From the NCBI RefSeq assembly GCF_000211415.1, contig NZ_GL890780.1, positions 470,664 to 534,663 of the forward strand: DNA of 64,000 nucleotides, given 5' to 3'. This document shows, one piece after another, positions 18,782 through 28,011 of this stretch. The position numbers and the translations under genes were made by a program. A model generated the notes under the pieces. It had not been told where the DNA came from. It was given only the letters and a program-made list of their open reading frames with translations, and did no database searches. The stretch comes from Enterobacter mori LMG 25706 (lineage in GTDB: Bacteria; Pseudomonadota; Gammaproteobacteria; Enterobacterales; Enterobacteriaceae). Numbering within the stretch: the stretch's first letter is position 1; the number at the start of each line of letters is the position of its first letter.

Positions 18782-20115
18782 AACTGAGCCTGAAACTCCG
18801 CCTGACGCTGCTCTTCCTGCTGCTCTCCCTGACGGCCTGGTTTGCCGCCAGTCTTGTCGCGTGGCAGCAAACGACGCATAAGCTCGACAAGCTCTTTGAT
18901 ACCCAGCAGATGCTGTTTGCCAAACGTCTGCTGACGATGGACCTGGACGAGATCCGCGCGCCGGAGCGCATGCGCGAGGTGCCCAAAAAAGCCAAACACG
19001 GGCATCTGGACGATGACGCGCTGGCCTTTGCCATTTTCAGCGCCGACGGCAGCATGATCCTCAACGACGGTGAAAACGGGCACGATATTCCGTATCACTA
19101 CCGCCGCGACGGATTTGCTGACGGGCGGCTTCAGGATGACAACGACGAATGGCGCTTTTTATGGCTGACGTCGCCAGACGGTAAATACCGCGTGGTGGTC
19201 GGCCAGGAGTGGGAGTACCGCCAGGACATGGCGCTGGACGTGGTGAGCTCGCAGCTTACGCCGTGGCTGGTGGCGCTGCCCGTCATGCTGCTGTTGCTGA
19301 TCCTGCTGTTGAGCCGCGAGCTGAAGCCGCTGAAAAAGCTGGCGCAGACCCTGCGCTCCCGCACGCCGGATGCCACCGATAAACTCCCAACGGAAGGTGT
19401 CCCCACTGAGGTGCGTCCGCTCCTCGACGCGCTGAATCACCTCTTTATGCGCACGCAAGAGATGATGAGCCGCGAGCGCCGCTTTACCTCCGATGCCGCC
19501 CACGAGCTGCGCAGCCCGTTAGCCGCCCTGAAGGTGCAAACCGACGTGGCGCAGCTGTATCAGGACGATCCCGAGGCGCAGTCCAAAGCCCTTTCGCAGC
19601 TTCATGCGGGTATCGACCGCGCCTCCCGGCTGGTGGATCAGCTCCTTACGCTGTCGCGCCTGGATTCGCTGGATAACCTGGACGGTGTCGAGCCGATTGT
19701 CATGGCCGATTTCCTGCAGTCCGCAGTGATGGATATTTATCATCCGGCGCAGCAGGCGGGCATTGATGTGCGCCTGAATATCCATGCGCCAGAGGTGAAA
19801 CGCGCGGGTCAACAGCTGCTCCTGAGCCTGCTGGTACGTAATCTGCTGGATAATGCAGTACGTTACAGCCCGCGCGGTAGCGTGGTGGACGTGACGCTGG
19901 ACGGTCACCGCTTCACCGTGCGTGACAACGGCCCCGGGATTTCCCCCGACGCGCTGGCACGTATTGGCGAGCGCTTTTATCGTCCACCGGGGCAAGATGC
20001 CACCGGAAGCGGGCTGGGGTTATCGATTGTTAAACGCATCGCCACCCTCCACGGTATGCGCGTCTCGCTGGCTAATGCGCCTGAAGGGGGCGTTGAGGTC
20101 AACGTCAGCTGGTAG
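18778..20115 (+). CDS. qseC: QseC sensor histidine kinase
   Basis: The 445-aa inner-membrane kinase has TM1 at about 9-29, a periplasmic sensor at 30-160 and TM2 at about 162-180. A HAMP-like linker, a HisKA domain with phospho-acceptor His242 in [13 protein letters not shown], and a HATPase_c domain ([31 protein letters not shown]) follow. In E. coli it senses AI-3/adrenergic signals; that role is debated. It is translationally coupled to qseB. Confidence 0.95.
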   Translation: MKLSLKLRLTLLFLLLSLTAWFAASLVAWQQTTHKLDKLFDTQQMLFAKRLLTMDLDEIRAPERMREVPKKAKHGHLDDDALAFAIFSADGSMILNDGENGHDIPYHYRRDGFADGRLQDDNDEWRFLWLTSPDGKYRVVVGQEWEYRQDMALDVVSSQLTPWLVALPVMLLLLILLLSRELKPLKKLAQTLRSRTPDATDKLPTEGVPTEVRPLLDALNHLFMRTQEMMSRERRFTSDAAHELRSPLAALKVQTDVAQLYQDDPEAQSKALSQLHAGIDRASRLVDQLLTLSRLDSLDNLDGVEPIVMADFLQSAVMDIYHPAQQAGIDVRLNIHAPEVKRAGQQLLLSLLVRNLLDNAVRYSPRGSVVDVTLDGHRFTVRDNGPGISPDALARIGERFYRPPGQDATGSGLGLSIVKRIATLHGMRVSLANAPEGGVEVNVSW

Positions 20116-20219
20116 GCATTATTGCGCTGTGTGCAAAAGACTTTGCACATTTTGCTTATTTTTCCGCTCCGTCCTCGCGCGTAGAATCCCCTACATACTC
20201 TCAACACCGAGGACAACTA

Positions 20220-20801
20220 ATGAGCAACATTTTGATTATCAACGGCGCGAAAGAGTTCGCGCACTCTAAAGGCCAGTTGAATGACCCCCTGACCGAGGTC
20301 GCGGACGGTTTCCTGCGCGACGCCGGGCATGATGTTAAGGTCGTGCGCGCGGACAGCAATTATGACGTGAAAGCCGAAGTGCAGAACTTCCTGTGGGCCG
20401 ACGTGGTGATCTGGCAGATGCCGGGCTGGTGGATGGGCGCGCCGTGGACCGTGAAAAAATACATGGATGACGTGTTCACTGAAGGCCACGGTTCGCTGTA
20501 TGCCAGCGACGGTCGTACCCGTTCAGACGCCTCCAAAAAATACGGTTCCGGCGGCCTGATTCAGGGCAAAAAATATATGCTCTCCCTGACCTGGAACGCC
20601 CCGATGGAAGCCTTCACCGAGAAAGATCAGTTCTTCGAAGGCGTGGGCGTAGACGGTGCGTATCTGCCGTTCCACAAGGCGAACCAGTTCCTGGGCATGG
20701 ATCCGCTGCCGACGTTTATCGTTAACGACGTCATTAAAATGCCTGATGTCCCGAGCTATATCGCAGAATATCGCAAGCATCTCGCGGAAATTTTTGCTTA
20801 A
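20220..20801 (+). CDS. mdaB: MdaB, NADPH:quinone oxidoreductase
   Basis: The 193-aa flavodoxin-fold FAD enzyme reduces quinones by two electrons, protecting against redox cycling. The FAD-binding N-terminus (NILIINGAKEFAHSKGQLN) and the active-site block MPGWWMGAPWTVKKYMD are present. Length equals E. coli MdaB. It precedes ygiN by 30 bp and probably forms a quinone redox pair with it. Confidence 0.96.
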   Translation: MSNILIINGAKEFAHSKGQLNDPLTEVADGFLRDAGHDVKVVRADSNYDVKAEVQNFLWADVVIWQMPGWWMGAPWTVKKYMDDVFTEGHGSLYASDGRTRSDASKKYGSGGLIQGKKYMLSLTWNAPMEAFTEKDQFFEGVGVDGAYLPFHKANQFLGMDPLPTFIVNDVIKMPDVPSYIAEYRKHLAEIFA

Positions 20802-20831
20802 CTGGTAACCTGGAATTAGAAGGAGTTAACC

Positions 20832-21146
20832 ATGCTTACCGTAATTGCTGAAATTCGTACTCGTCCAGGTCAACATCACCGCCAGGCGGTGCTGGATCAG
20901 TTCGCGAAGATTATCCCGACCGTACTTGAAGAAGAAGGCTGCCACGGCTATGCGCCGCTGGTGGATGCAGCCACTGATGCTAGCTTCCAGGCGACCGCGC
21001 CGGATTCAATCATGATGGTTGAACTGTGGGAAACCGTGGCGCACCTTGAAGCGCACCTGCAAACTCCGCACATGAAAGCGTGGAGTGAGGCGGTAAAAGG
21101 TGACGTGCTGGATACCCATATCCGTATTCTGGAGCAAGGGGTTTAA
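20832..21146 (+). CDS. ygiN: YgiN, quinol monooxygenase
   Basis: The 104-aa ABM-family (ferredoxin-like) protein can oxidise menadiol to menadione in E. coli, completing a quinone cycle with MdaB. GAAGGAG precedes the ATG. It is the last backbone gene before a 13-kb accessory block; in E. coli parE follows directly. Confidence 0.94.
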   Translation: MLTVIAEIRTRPGQHHRQAVLDQFAKIIPTVLEEEGCHGYAPLVDAATDASFQATAPDSIMMVELWETVAHLEAHLQTPHMKAWSEAVKGDVLDTHIRILEQGV

Positions 21147-21160
21147 GGTTCGTGGAATTT

Positions 21161-21233
21161 GCCGGGTGGCACTGCGTTTACCCGGCCTACAAAACCTGAC
21201 CCGTAGGCCCGGTAAGCGCTAGCGCCACCGGGC
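21161..21233. repeat. Inverted pair of REP-like palindromes after ygiN
   Basis: Unit one is 21161-21190 and unit two, in opposite orientation, is 21203-21233. The second is followed by TTTTT, so it could act as a terminator for mdaB-ygiN. The layout is the same as at 10.4 and 42.5 kb. Confidence 0.85.
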
Positions 21234-21299
21234 TTTTTGTATCACCTTAAAGCCCAACTGCTATGCTTATTCTGACTTCATTGTTAACAGGAGGATGGA

Positions 21300-21740
21300 A
21301 TGGGTCTTTTTAACTTCGTGAAAGAAGCAGGCGAAAAGTTATGGGATAACCTGACCGATCATAAAGGTCAGAGCGACAAAGTCAGCGAGCACCTCAAAAA
21401 GCTGAATATTCCTGGCGCGGATAAAGTCCAGGTCACCGTTACCGACGGCAAAGCCAGCGTGACGGGCGACGGGCTGACGCAAGAGCAGAAAGAGAAAATT
21501 CAGGTTGCCGTGGGGAACATCGCAGGGGTGAGCGAGGTGGAGAACAACATCACCGCCACCGATGCCGAAGATGAAGCGACCTACTACACGGTTAAATCAG
21601 GTGACACCCTGAGCGCCATCTCCAAAACGGTGTATGGCAATGCCAACCAGTACAACAAGATTTTCGAGGCGAACCGCCCGATGCTCTCCAGCCCGGATAA
21701 AATTTATCCAGGCCAGACGCTGCGCATCCCGAAAGCGTAA
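21300..21740 (+). CDS. Kbp/YgaU-like BON-LysM protein
   Basis: The 146-aa protein has a BON domain (about 25-90) and a C-terminal LysM domain (about 94-144, [20 protein letters not shown]). It resembles E. coli Kbp (YgaU, 149 aa), a cytosolic potassium-binding protein, with the same MGLFNFVK start. In E. coli ygaU lies elsewhere on the chromosome, so this may be a second, divergent copy or a relocated orthologue. It has no signal peptide. GGAGG lies seven bases before the ATG. A strong terminator follows. Confidence 0.88.
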   Translation: MGLFNFVKEAGEKLWDNLTDHKGQSDKVSEHLKKLNIPGADKVQVTVTDGKASVTGDGLTQEQKEKIQVAVGNIAGVSEVENNITATDAEDEATYYTVKSGDTLSAISKTVYGNANQYNKIFEANRPMLSSPDKIYPGQTLRIPKA

Positions 21741-21746
21741 CCGCAG

Positions 21747-21769
21747 AGTCGGGGGGATCTCCCCCGACT
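21747..21769. terminator. Bidirectional terminator between the Kbp-like gene and the GH88 gene
   Basis: A 9-bp stem AGTCGGGGG/CCCCCGACT with a 5-nt loop is followed by GTTTTA on the plus strand. It fills the 32-bp gap between convergent genes. Confidence 0.8.
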
Positions 21770-21772
21770 GTT

Positions 21773-22960
21773 TTACCAGTACGATTTCCAGCTTTGCGTA
21801 AAGCGCACCAGCGCCTCAACGTAGAAGTAATCTCCCCAGCTTGCGCACTCATCCACCCCTTTATTGCTCGCCAGGTGATACACCGAGTGCTTCAGCAGTC
21901 CATTGCCCTTCTCGTCTTTGCCCATCAGATAGTGCTTCGTCAGCGACGACATGATCCCTTTCGCCCACTCCAGATAGCGCTCGCGATCCGGATCCGTAAC
22001 CGGCAGATGCTTCACCAGTTCCAGCAGCCCGCATACCGCGATGGCCGCCGAGGACGAATCGCGCAGCGCGTCGGTGCCCACCAGCGCCAGATCCCAGTGG
22101 CAGACAGAATCCTCCGGCAGTCGGTTGAGGAAATAGTTCGCCAGCCGCTTCGACAGGGCGATCATCGTCCCGTCACCGGTATAGATATAGCTCAGCAGGA
22201 AGCCGTAAATGCCCCACGCCTGCCCGCGTGACCAGCACGAATCGTCGGCGTAGCCCTGCTGGGTATTGCCGTAGCGCGGCGCACCGGTGTTCACATCCAT
22301 ATAGTAGGTGTGGAACGTCGAGGCATCCTCACGGATGAGATACGTCGCCGCCTGCATCACGTGCGCTTTTGCAGCCTCGGCAAAGCGCGGATCGCCGGTT
22401 TGTTCCGTCGCCCAGTAGAGCAGCGGCAGGTTCATGTTGCAGTCGATGATCATGCGTCCGGCCTGTTCCGGATCGGCCAGATCGCCCCACGCCTGAATGA
22501 TCTTCGCCTTCTCATGGAAGCGCTCCAGCAAGGCTTCCGCCGCCAGCAGGGAGAACCCGCGCGCCTCGCGATTCCCGGTCAGCCGCCAGGCCGCCACGCA
22601 GGAGAGCGTGTACAGGAAGCCCAGGTCGTGGGTGTTGGTGTCATTGCGTCCGGCGATGCGCAGGCCGAACGAGCGCACGTGCTTTTCCGCCATCGCGCGG
22701 AATTTTGCCTCGCCGCTCATCTCCCACGCCAGCCAGAGCTGGCCGGTCCAGAAGCTGGTGGTCCACTCCACGTTATCGGTCAGCGGGTAAAAACCGTCCT
22801 TACAGGTTTCTGCCGGGAACTGCTCGCCGAATTCGGTTAAATGACGGCTAATCAGGTCGAGGACATGGCCGCGTGCCGAGCTGAGTTCATCGCTAAATGC
22901 GCGTGGGTCAACGGGCGCGGCAATCGCGGGCAGGCGCTCCTCTTTGATACGACTTAACAT
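21773..22960 (-). CDS. GH88-family unsaturated glucuronyl hydrolase
   Basis: The 395-aa (alpha/alpha)6-barrel enzyme is of the GH88 type. These enzymes remove the 4,5-unsaturated uronic acid that polysaccharide lyases leave on oligosaccharides. The two catalytic Asp candidates are Asp112 (NTHDLGFLY) and Asp173 (MIIDCNMNLPLLYWA). Their spacing of 61 equals that of Asp88 and Asp149 in the Bacillus enzyme. No signal peptide is visible, so it should act in the cytoplasm on imported oligosaccharides. It is the last gene of the DUF2264-symporter-GH88 operon. AAGGAA precedes the ATG. The exact substrate cannot be read from the sequence. Confidence 0.9.
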   Translation of the reverse strand: MLSRIKEERLPAIAAPVDPRAFSDELSSARGHVLDLISRHLTEFGEQFPAETCKDGFYPLTDNVEWTTSFWTGQLWLAWEMSGEAKFRAMAEKHVRSFGLRIAGRNDTNTHDLGFLYTLSCVAAWRLTGNREARGFSLLAAEALLERFHEKAKIIQAWGDLADPEQAGRMIIDCNMNLPLLYWATEQTGDPRFAEAAKAHVMQAATYLIREDASTFHTYYMDVNTGAPRYGNTQQGYADDSCWSRGQAWGIYGFLLSYIYTGDGTMIALSKRLANYFLNRLPEDSVCHWDLALVGTDALRDSSSAAIAVCGLLELVKHLPVTDPDRERYLEWAKGIMSSLTKHYLMGKDEKGNGLLKHSVYHLASNKGVDECASWGDYFYVEALVRFTQSWKSYW

Positions 22961-22987
22961 ATTTCGGTTCCTTCTTTGACGGCGTAA

Positions 22988-24253
22988 TTATCGGGTAGAG
23001 GTTTCTGCTACGTTCAGCGTGCGGGGCCCGCGCCATTTGCTCTGACAGGCGGATAACGTGAAGGCAGAAATAAGGGTAAAGGTCAGCGCCGTGGCGCCCA
23101 TGATGATATAGGTCTGTTCAAAGCCGATGCGATCGTACATATATCCCGCAGGCGAAGAGATGACCACGTTACCGACGTACAGCATTGCCTGATAGCCCAG
23201 TAAATACATGGTGGCGTTCACGCGCTTATCGAAATGCTCAGCGATATATTTAAACACCGAGACCAGCAGCAGACAGATTTCCAGGCCGTACAGGGGTTTA
23301 AGCACGGAAATTAACAGGTGTGAATCGCACATGCCGGAAATAATCAGACGCGCTCCCACCACCAGACCGACAATTAACAGCCCGCGCTTGGCGCCAATAA
23401 AGTTGACGAACAGCGGGATCACCATATACATGACGAACTCCATGCCGGACTGCACGGTGCCTAAATAGCCAAACACCGCGTTGCCCTGGTGAATATCGTC
23501 AAAGAAGGTGACGAAATAGCGCGAGAACTGCTGTTCGGCGATAAACATCATCCACGCCACGCCCGCCACGTACAGGCAGAACGCCCAGAATTTACGGCTG
23601 CGCAGCAGAGCGTACACGTCCGAAGGGGCGATTTTCTCTTTGGTCAGCACCTCACCGGCGTGAACGGAGTTAGTGTTCACTTTCAGGCTGAGCAGGACAA
23701 TCAGCATCACCACAGAGGTCACGCTGCCCATAATAAAGTTATACGCAGGCGAGAGGTTAAACAGCAGGCCGGAGAAGGACGACGCCACCGCCCAGCCGAG
23801 CGAGCCCCACATGCGGATCTGCCCGAACTCCATGCCGTTCAGGCGGCTGAAGCGGTCAGAATAGGATTCACACGCCGCCACGCCCGCATACCAGGCAAAG
23901 CTCAAATAGAGCGCGCCGATAATTATCCCCAACATGGCGTTGGAGATTAACAGCGGCTGATAGACGTAAATAAAGAACGGCGCCATCAGGGCCGACATGG
24001 CGACCACAAAATAGAGCAGGTATTTGCTCATGCCGATTTTATCGAGAATATAGCCGTAGATGGGTTTGAGAATAACGGAGAAAATACCGTTCACCGCGAA
24101 TACGGTTCCGATCACCGCCCCGCTGAGATTCGCTTTTTGACCGAGCCAGATAGCCAGCAGACCAATACTGGCGGACCAGGTAAAGAAATAGAGAAAAATA
24201 AAACTGCTGATTTTGTTATATTCGGTTCTGTTGGTTATCGATGTATTTTTCAT
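22988..24253 (-). CDS. LacY-type oligosaccharide:proton symporter (MFS)
   Basis: The 421-aa protein has about 12 membrane helices and resembles the oligosaccharide:H+ symporter family (LacY, RafB, CscB, MelY), including the aromatic N-terminus and the KPIYGYILDKIG loop after helix 2. It probably imports the unsaturated uronyl oligosaccharide that GH88 then hydrolyses. It lies 27 bp upstream of the GH88 gene and 32 bp downstream of the DUF2264 gene. GAGG precedes the ATG. The substrate is inferred from context only. Confidence 0.87.
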   Translation of the reverse strand: MKNTSITNRTEYNKISSFIFLYFFTWSASIGLLAIWLGQKANLSGAVIGTVFAVNGIFSVILKPIYGYILDKIGMSKYLLYFVVAMSALMAPFFIYVYQPLLISNAMLGIIIGALYLSFAWYAGVAACESYSDRFSRLNGMEFGQIRMWGSLGWAVASSFSGLLFNLSPAYNFIMGSVTSVVMLIVLLSLKVNTNSVHAGEVLTKEKIAPSDVYALLRSRKFWAFCLYVAGVAWMMFIAEQQFSRYFVTFFDDIHQGNAVFGYLGTVQSGMEFVMYMVIPLFVNFIGAKRGLLIVGLVVGARLIISGMCDSHLLISVLKPLYGLEICLLLVSVFKYIAEHFDKRVNATMYLLGYQAMLYVGNVVISSPAGYMYDRIGFEQTYIIMGATALTFTLISAFTLSACQSKWRGPRTLNVAETSTR

Positions 24254-24285
24254 ACCATCCTCGCCGAGGTGTAGGATCAGAATTT

Positions 24286-26100
24286 TTATAATGTGAACGA
24301 CAGTTGACGTTCGCCTCCAGGTTCGCGGATCTCGACCTGGTTTTGAGTGATATTCAGGTGCGGCCTGGCCGCACTATTTTGCTTTTCGCTGGCAAAGACG
24401 GCGCAGCAGAGCCAGCTTTCGCCTTGAGGGATATCGGTTTTTAACAGCGGAATGGTGGCGCACTCCGGGAACATGATGCTGCTGTTCGGCGGCGTAACGA
24501 TGCTGTCCGGCAGGCGCGTGATGGCGGGCGACAGATCGACAATCACGCTGCTGCCGTTCTCGGCTGCCAGATAACAGCCGCGCTCGCGGATCTGGTGTTC
24601 GGTTTTCATCACCGCAAACCCACCCTCGGCCGTTTGCAGCGCGCGTGCGCTGTTGATGCGGTGCAGGCGCAGATGCCATTCCCCGAACGGCACTTGCCAG
24701 GTGTCGATATGCACGTCGTGCCACGGCGACCAGCGCGAGTAGAGGTAATTTTCATCCACCCGCACCGCTTCGCATTCGCGGCGACCGCGGTAGTAATCGT
24801 CTCCGTCCGCCAGCAGCAGCATGGAATCACAGGCCGCATGCTTCAGGCCAAAGCGCCCGCGCTCAATGGTGAAACCAAAGCGGCTGGAGTAGGCAAATTT
24901 AGTGTATTTGGCGTCGGTATTGACGTAGTTATTCAGCTCAAGCTGTCCGGCGGTGAGCATGGTGACGTGCTGCGACTTTTCCGCATGGATAAGGATCTGC
25001 CGGGCATGCGGAATCACGTGCTTTTCCGCCAGCGCGGGCAGCGGCTCCTCATCGGCCAGCCAGAACGGGTGCGTCTCCGGCAGCGCCAGAATGAGCCAGG
25101 TTTTCAGCGCCCAGTACGGCGAACCGGGCGAGTTATAGTCCTCGCACATCGCGAGGTTCGGATAGGCAAAGCCGAGGGTCAAAATGCCGTCGCGATCGGT
25201 AATCGGCTGCTGCTGCCACCAGCGCAGATGGCGCAGAATAATGCCCTTCACGATGCCCGGCGTGAACACCTCCAGCCCGGAAAAAGCCACCGCGCTCCAG
25301 AACGCGACCATGGCAAAACGGTAAGTCAGGCTGCGGCCAAACGGCACCGAGGCACCGTCGGCAGCGGACCAGTAGATAAAGTCTTGCGCGAACAGACGCG
25401 AGCGCTCGCGCAGCACGTCCGCCCTCGCCTCGTCGCCGCTCAGGGCGGCGTAGATCAGCCCGTAGAAGTGGAAGGCCATTGAAATGTAATAATCTTTCGG
25501 ACGCCCCGGACCGTCGGAATACCAGCCGTCGCCCAGATAGTACGCGTCCATCAGCGCAAAGCGATGGTCGATGGCGCGCTGATCATACGGCAGCCCCGCG
25601 CGCTTGAATCCAAGCTGGACCATGATGGCGAAGTAGTTCCAGTTGCTGTCCGGCATCTGCGCGTCGGTAATCTGGCTGAGCCAGGCGTGGAGGTTCATCA
25701 CTTCGCGCTCGGTGAAACGCTCGAGGAGTTTGTCACCCAGCAGGGACAGCCCCAGACCGTAGGCCGCCATCTCCACCAGACGCTGATCGTAGGGGCCGGT
25801 TTCACCCCAGTAGCCCGCACTTTGCGGATCGGTGCCCAGTTTGATGGCGTCCAGATATTTCTCACTCCACGACTCGCCCTCGCCGCCCGCCATCAGCGGA
25901 AACAGCCCCCACAGCGCGCGGGAAAGCCCTTCCATCTGCGCGATATCCGTCGCGTAGTGCGCGCAGGTCTCGCCCAGTGAAAAACGTGAACTGCCCGGCG
26001 GAAACTGCTTATCCAGCGCGCCCAGCATCCCGTTTAAATACGCCACCACGTCCCGGCGTGAAGACAACGGATTTGATTTTTCTTTGTTTGCCGCCCACAT
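24286..26100 (-). CDS. DUF2264 protein, probable glycan-processing enzyme
   Basis: The protein is a DUF2264 family member with an N-terminal toroid-like helical half (start of domain NPLSSRRDVVAYLNGMLG) and a C-terminal beta-rich half. I prefer the ATG at 26100 (604 aa) because GAGGG lies at the right distance and the domain begins soon after. A GTG at 26172 (628 aa) has no ribosome site and overlaps a CRP-like sequence. No signal peptide is seen. DUF2264 genes often occur with GH88/GH105 genes; from memory, some related proteins are beta-glucuronidases, but this is unchecked. It heads the operon and is divergent from an AraC regulator. Confidence 0.82.
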   Translation of the reverse strand: MWAANKEKSNPLSSRRDVVAYLNGMLGALDKQFPPGSSRFSLGETCAHYATDIAQMEGLSRALWGLFPLMAGGEGESWSEKYLDAIKLGTDPQSAGYWGETGPYDQRLVEMAAYGLGLSLLGDKLLERFTEREVMNLHAWLSQITDAQMPDSNWNYFAIMVQLGFKRAGLPYDQRAIDHRFALMDAYYLGDGWYSDGPGRPKDYYISMAFHFYGLIYAALSGDEARADVLRERSRLFAQDFIYWSAADGASVPFGRSLTYRFAMVAFWSAVAFSGLEVFTPGIVKGIILRHLRWWQQQPITDRDGILTLGFAYPNLAMCEDYNSPGSPYWALKTWLILALPETHPFWLADEEPLPALAEKHVIPHARQILIHAEKSQHVTMLTAGQLELNNYVNTDAKYTKFAYSSRFGFTIERGRFGLKHAACDSMLLLADGDDYYRGRRECEAVRVDENYLYSRWSPWHDVHIDTWQVPFGEWHLRLHRINSARALQTAEGGFAVMKTEHQIRERGCYLAAENGSSVIVDLSPAITRLPDSIVTPPNSSIMFPECATIPLLKTDIPQGESWLCCAVFASEKQNSAARPHLNITQNQVEIREPGGERQLSFTL

Positions 26101-26129
26101 AGGTTTGCCCTCGTCATCAACTGCGGCAA

Positions 26130-26173
26130 AGCATAGTGAATCCGCAAGGGGCAGAAATGTTAGCCGCGTCACA
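26130..26173 (-). promoter_or_regulatory. CRP-like site and -10 element of the DUF2264 operon
   Basis: TGTTA-N6-TCACA (26158-26173) matches the CRP core at 9 of 10 positions. On the minus strand TATGCT (26135-26130) can serve as -10, putting the start of transcription near 26123 and the CRP centre near -42, a class II layout. The leader would be about 23 nt to the ATG at 26100. Confidence 0.5.
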
Positions 26174-26266
26174 GGTGAGAACGATGAATAAACCTACAGT
26201 TAAGAAAATTTAAAAAGGTGGTTTATAAATAGCATCTGACGGGAAAAAGTTGAGTTCTATTGCACT

Positions 26267-27106
26267 ATGCGCGACACGCCAACGTCCGATCATCTGGAGC
26301 TGATTACCCTAAACGACACCGTGGTGTCGTTCAGCCGCCTGTTCGCCAATACCGTGCGTTACCACCACTGGCATCAGTGTCTGGAAATTCTCTATGTGGA
26401 AGAAGGGTTTGGCGTCGCGATTGTCGACAACCGGCATTACACCATGCGCCCCGGCCGGCTGTTTTTCTTCCCACCCTTTACCCTGCACAAGGTGATGGTG
26501 GACGCGCAGGCGGAGGCCATTTACCGGCGCACCATCATTCATCTCGATCATCACGCCGTGCTGAAAAACCTGCGTGATTTCCCGCAAACCCGGCAGCGGC
26601 TGGAGCGGCTTTCACGCCGCGGCGGTGAGGCGTGGGTCGCTGACCTGGCACATTGCCATCACCATGTCGATCATCTGTTGGGCTGTTATCAGTCGCCCAT
26701 GAACAGCGAGGCCATTGCCGGGCTGCTGATCGGCCTGTTTGCCATGCTGCCCGACGATCGCGACGGCACGCCGGGCAGCAGCCAGGGGATCGCCAGCCAG
26801 GTGATGTTCTGGCTGGATGAGCACTATCAGGAGAAGTTCCGCCTGGACGCGCTGGCCGCAGAGCTGGGCAAATCGCGCAGCTACGTGTCGCGAAAATTCC
26901 ATGCGGAGACGGGCGAGAAGATCCACGACTATCTCAACACGTTACGGCTGCGTAAGGCCTGCGAGTGTTTACTTCACACGGATTCGAGCGTGCGAGACAT
27001 CGCGGCGCAGACGGGGTTCTCCGACGTGACGTGGTTCATCAGCGCGTTTAAAAAAGGGATTGGCGAGACGCCGCTGCAGTACAGGAAGAACCATCGTGCG
27101 GTTTGA
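26267..27106 (+). CDS. AraC-family regulator of the glycan locus
   Basis: The 279-aa regulator has an N-terminal cupin-type sensing domain (His-rich YHHWHQCLEILYVEEG, about 38-53) and a C-terminal double helix-turn-helix (about 182-278; LDALAAELGKSRSYVSRKFH and TGFSDVTWFISAFKKGIGETP). It is divergent from the DUF2264-symporter-GH88 operon across 166 bp and is the likely local activator. Its inducer is probably an oligosaccharide from the pathway; this is inferred. No strong ribosome site is evident. Confidence 0.88.
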   Translation: MRDTPTSDHLELITLNDTVVSFSRLFANTVRYHHWHQCLEILYVEEGFGVAIVDNRHYTMRPGRLFFFPPFTLHKVMVDAQAEAIYRRTIIHLDHHAVLKNLRDFPQTRQRLERLSRRGGEAWVADLAHCHHHVDHLLGCYQSPMNSEAIAGLLIGLFAMLPDDRDGTPGSSQGIASQVMFWLDEHYQEKFRLDALAAELGKSRSYVSRKFHAETGEKIHDYLNTLRLRKACECLLHTDSSVRDIAAQTGFSDVTWFISAFKKGIGETPLQYRKNHRAV

Positions 27107-27107
27107 C

Positions 27108-27128
27108 GCCCTCTCCCACAGGGAGAGG
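27108..27128. repeat. Dispersed GGGAGAGGG hairpin repeat, copy 3 (short)
   Basis: The CCTCTCCC/GGGAGAGG arms with an ACA loop start two bases after the AraC-regulator stop. It lacks the CTCACCC flank of other copies. It lies between convergent genes and probably serves as a transcription or degradation barrier. Confidence 0.75.
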
Positions 27129-27135
27129 AGGAAAA

Positions 27136-28011
27136 TCAACCACTCTTCTTCCCCGGCTTTAATCCACGATGTAACTCGTTGATGCGCTTCATCGACTTAA
27201 TGGTGCGCTGCGGCTCGGTGGAGGCGACGGACAAAATAATCATTTCAAGGCACAGCAGCACCGTGCCGTGGAGCGGAATTTTGCCCTTCTCGCCGCCGCG
27301 CGGAACGTGGATCACCACGCTGGCCTCTTTACTGAATCGCGAGTCAGTCGCGTTAGTCAGCAAAATGGTGGGAATGCCCAGACGTTTCGCCTCGCGCAGC
27401 GTGGTCTGCCCTTCCCGGTGCGCGGATTTCTGCGCCATCATCATCAGCACGTCGCCGCGCTGAAGCGCAATAAGCTGTTCGGCAAGCCCTATCCCGGTGC
27501 GGTTGAGCGGGATCGCAGGAAGTCCCATACGGCTGAACAACCTGGCAGTGTAATCGGCCAGAATACCGGATGCGCCAATGCCAAAAATAGCGACCTGCCT
27601 CGCCTGTGCCAGCAGCGACACGGCCTGCGCCATCGCATAGCGGTTGTGGGGTTCAGACAGCACCTCGCAGGTGTGTCGATGCCCCTCCAGCACGAAATCT
27701 ATGCTCGTATTCACATCGCTGGTCAGCGTATTCACCGTGGAAGACATTTTCTCGCTGGAAGTCACCACCGGGCCGAACCACTGCTCGAGCGTCTGCTTCA
27801 GATCGCGCAATCCGGCAAAACCGAGCGCCTGGATAGCGCGAACGACAGTGGCATCTGAGGTGTTAAGCAGTGTCGCGATCTCCATCGCCGTCTGCTCCAT
27901 GACCGCTTCACGATTTTCATTGATATAGCGCGCCACCAGCAGCAGCCGTGGCGTGAGCTGGTTCGCCCGCGAACGGAAGCGGTCACCGTACACATCGACT
28001 TTGCGGATCAC
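27136..28011 (-). CDS. RpiR/MurR-family regulator with SIS domain, last gene of siderophore operon
   Basis: The GTG at 28011 gives 291 aa and overlaps the stop of the siderophore-binding-protein gene by 4 bp (GTGA), so the two are translationally coupled. The longer open frame (to 28158) only shadows that gene. An N-terminal RpiR helix-turn-helix (about 1-78; ATLLNTSDATVVRAIQALGF) is followed by a SIS domain (about 110-250; VAIFGIGASGI) that in this family binds phosphosugars. It is the fifth gene of an ABC iron-transport operon, an unexpected partner. The neighbouring sugar locus is convergent. Target and ligand are unknown. Confidence 0.87.
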   Translation of the reverse strand: MIRKVDVYGDRFRSRANQLTPRLLLVARYINENREAVMEQTAMEIATLLNTSDATVVRAIQALGFAGLRDLKQTLEQWFGPVVTSSEKMSSTVNTLTSDVNTSIDFVLEGHRHTCEVLSEPHNRYAMAQAVSLLAQARQVAIFGIGASGILADYTARLFSRMGLPAIPLNRTGIGLAEQLIALQRGDVLMMMAQKSAHREGQTTLREAKRLGIPTILLTNATDSRFSKEASVVIHVPRGGEKGKIPLHGTVLLCLEMIILSVASTEPQRTIKSMKRINELHRGLKPGKKSG

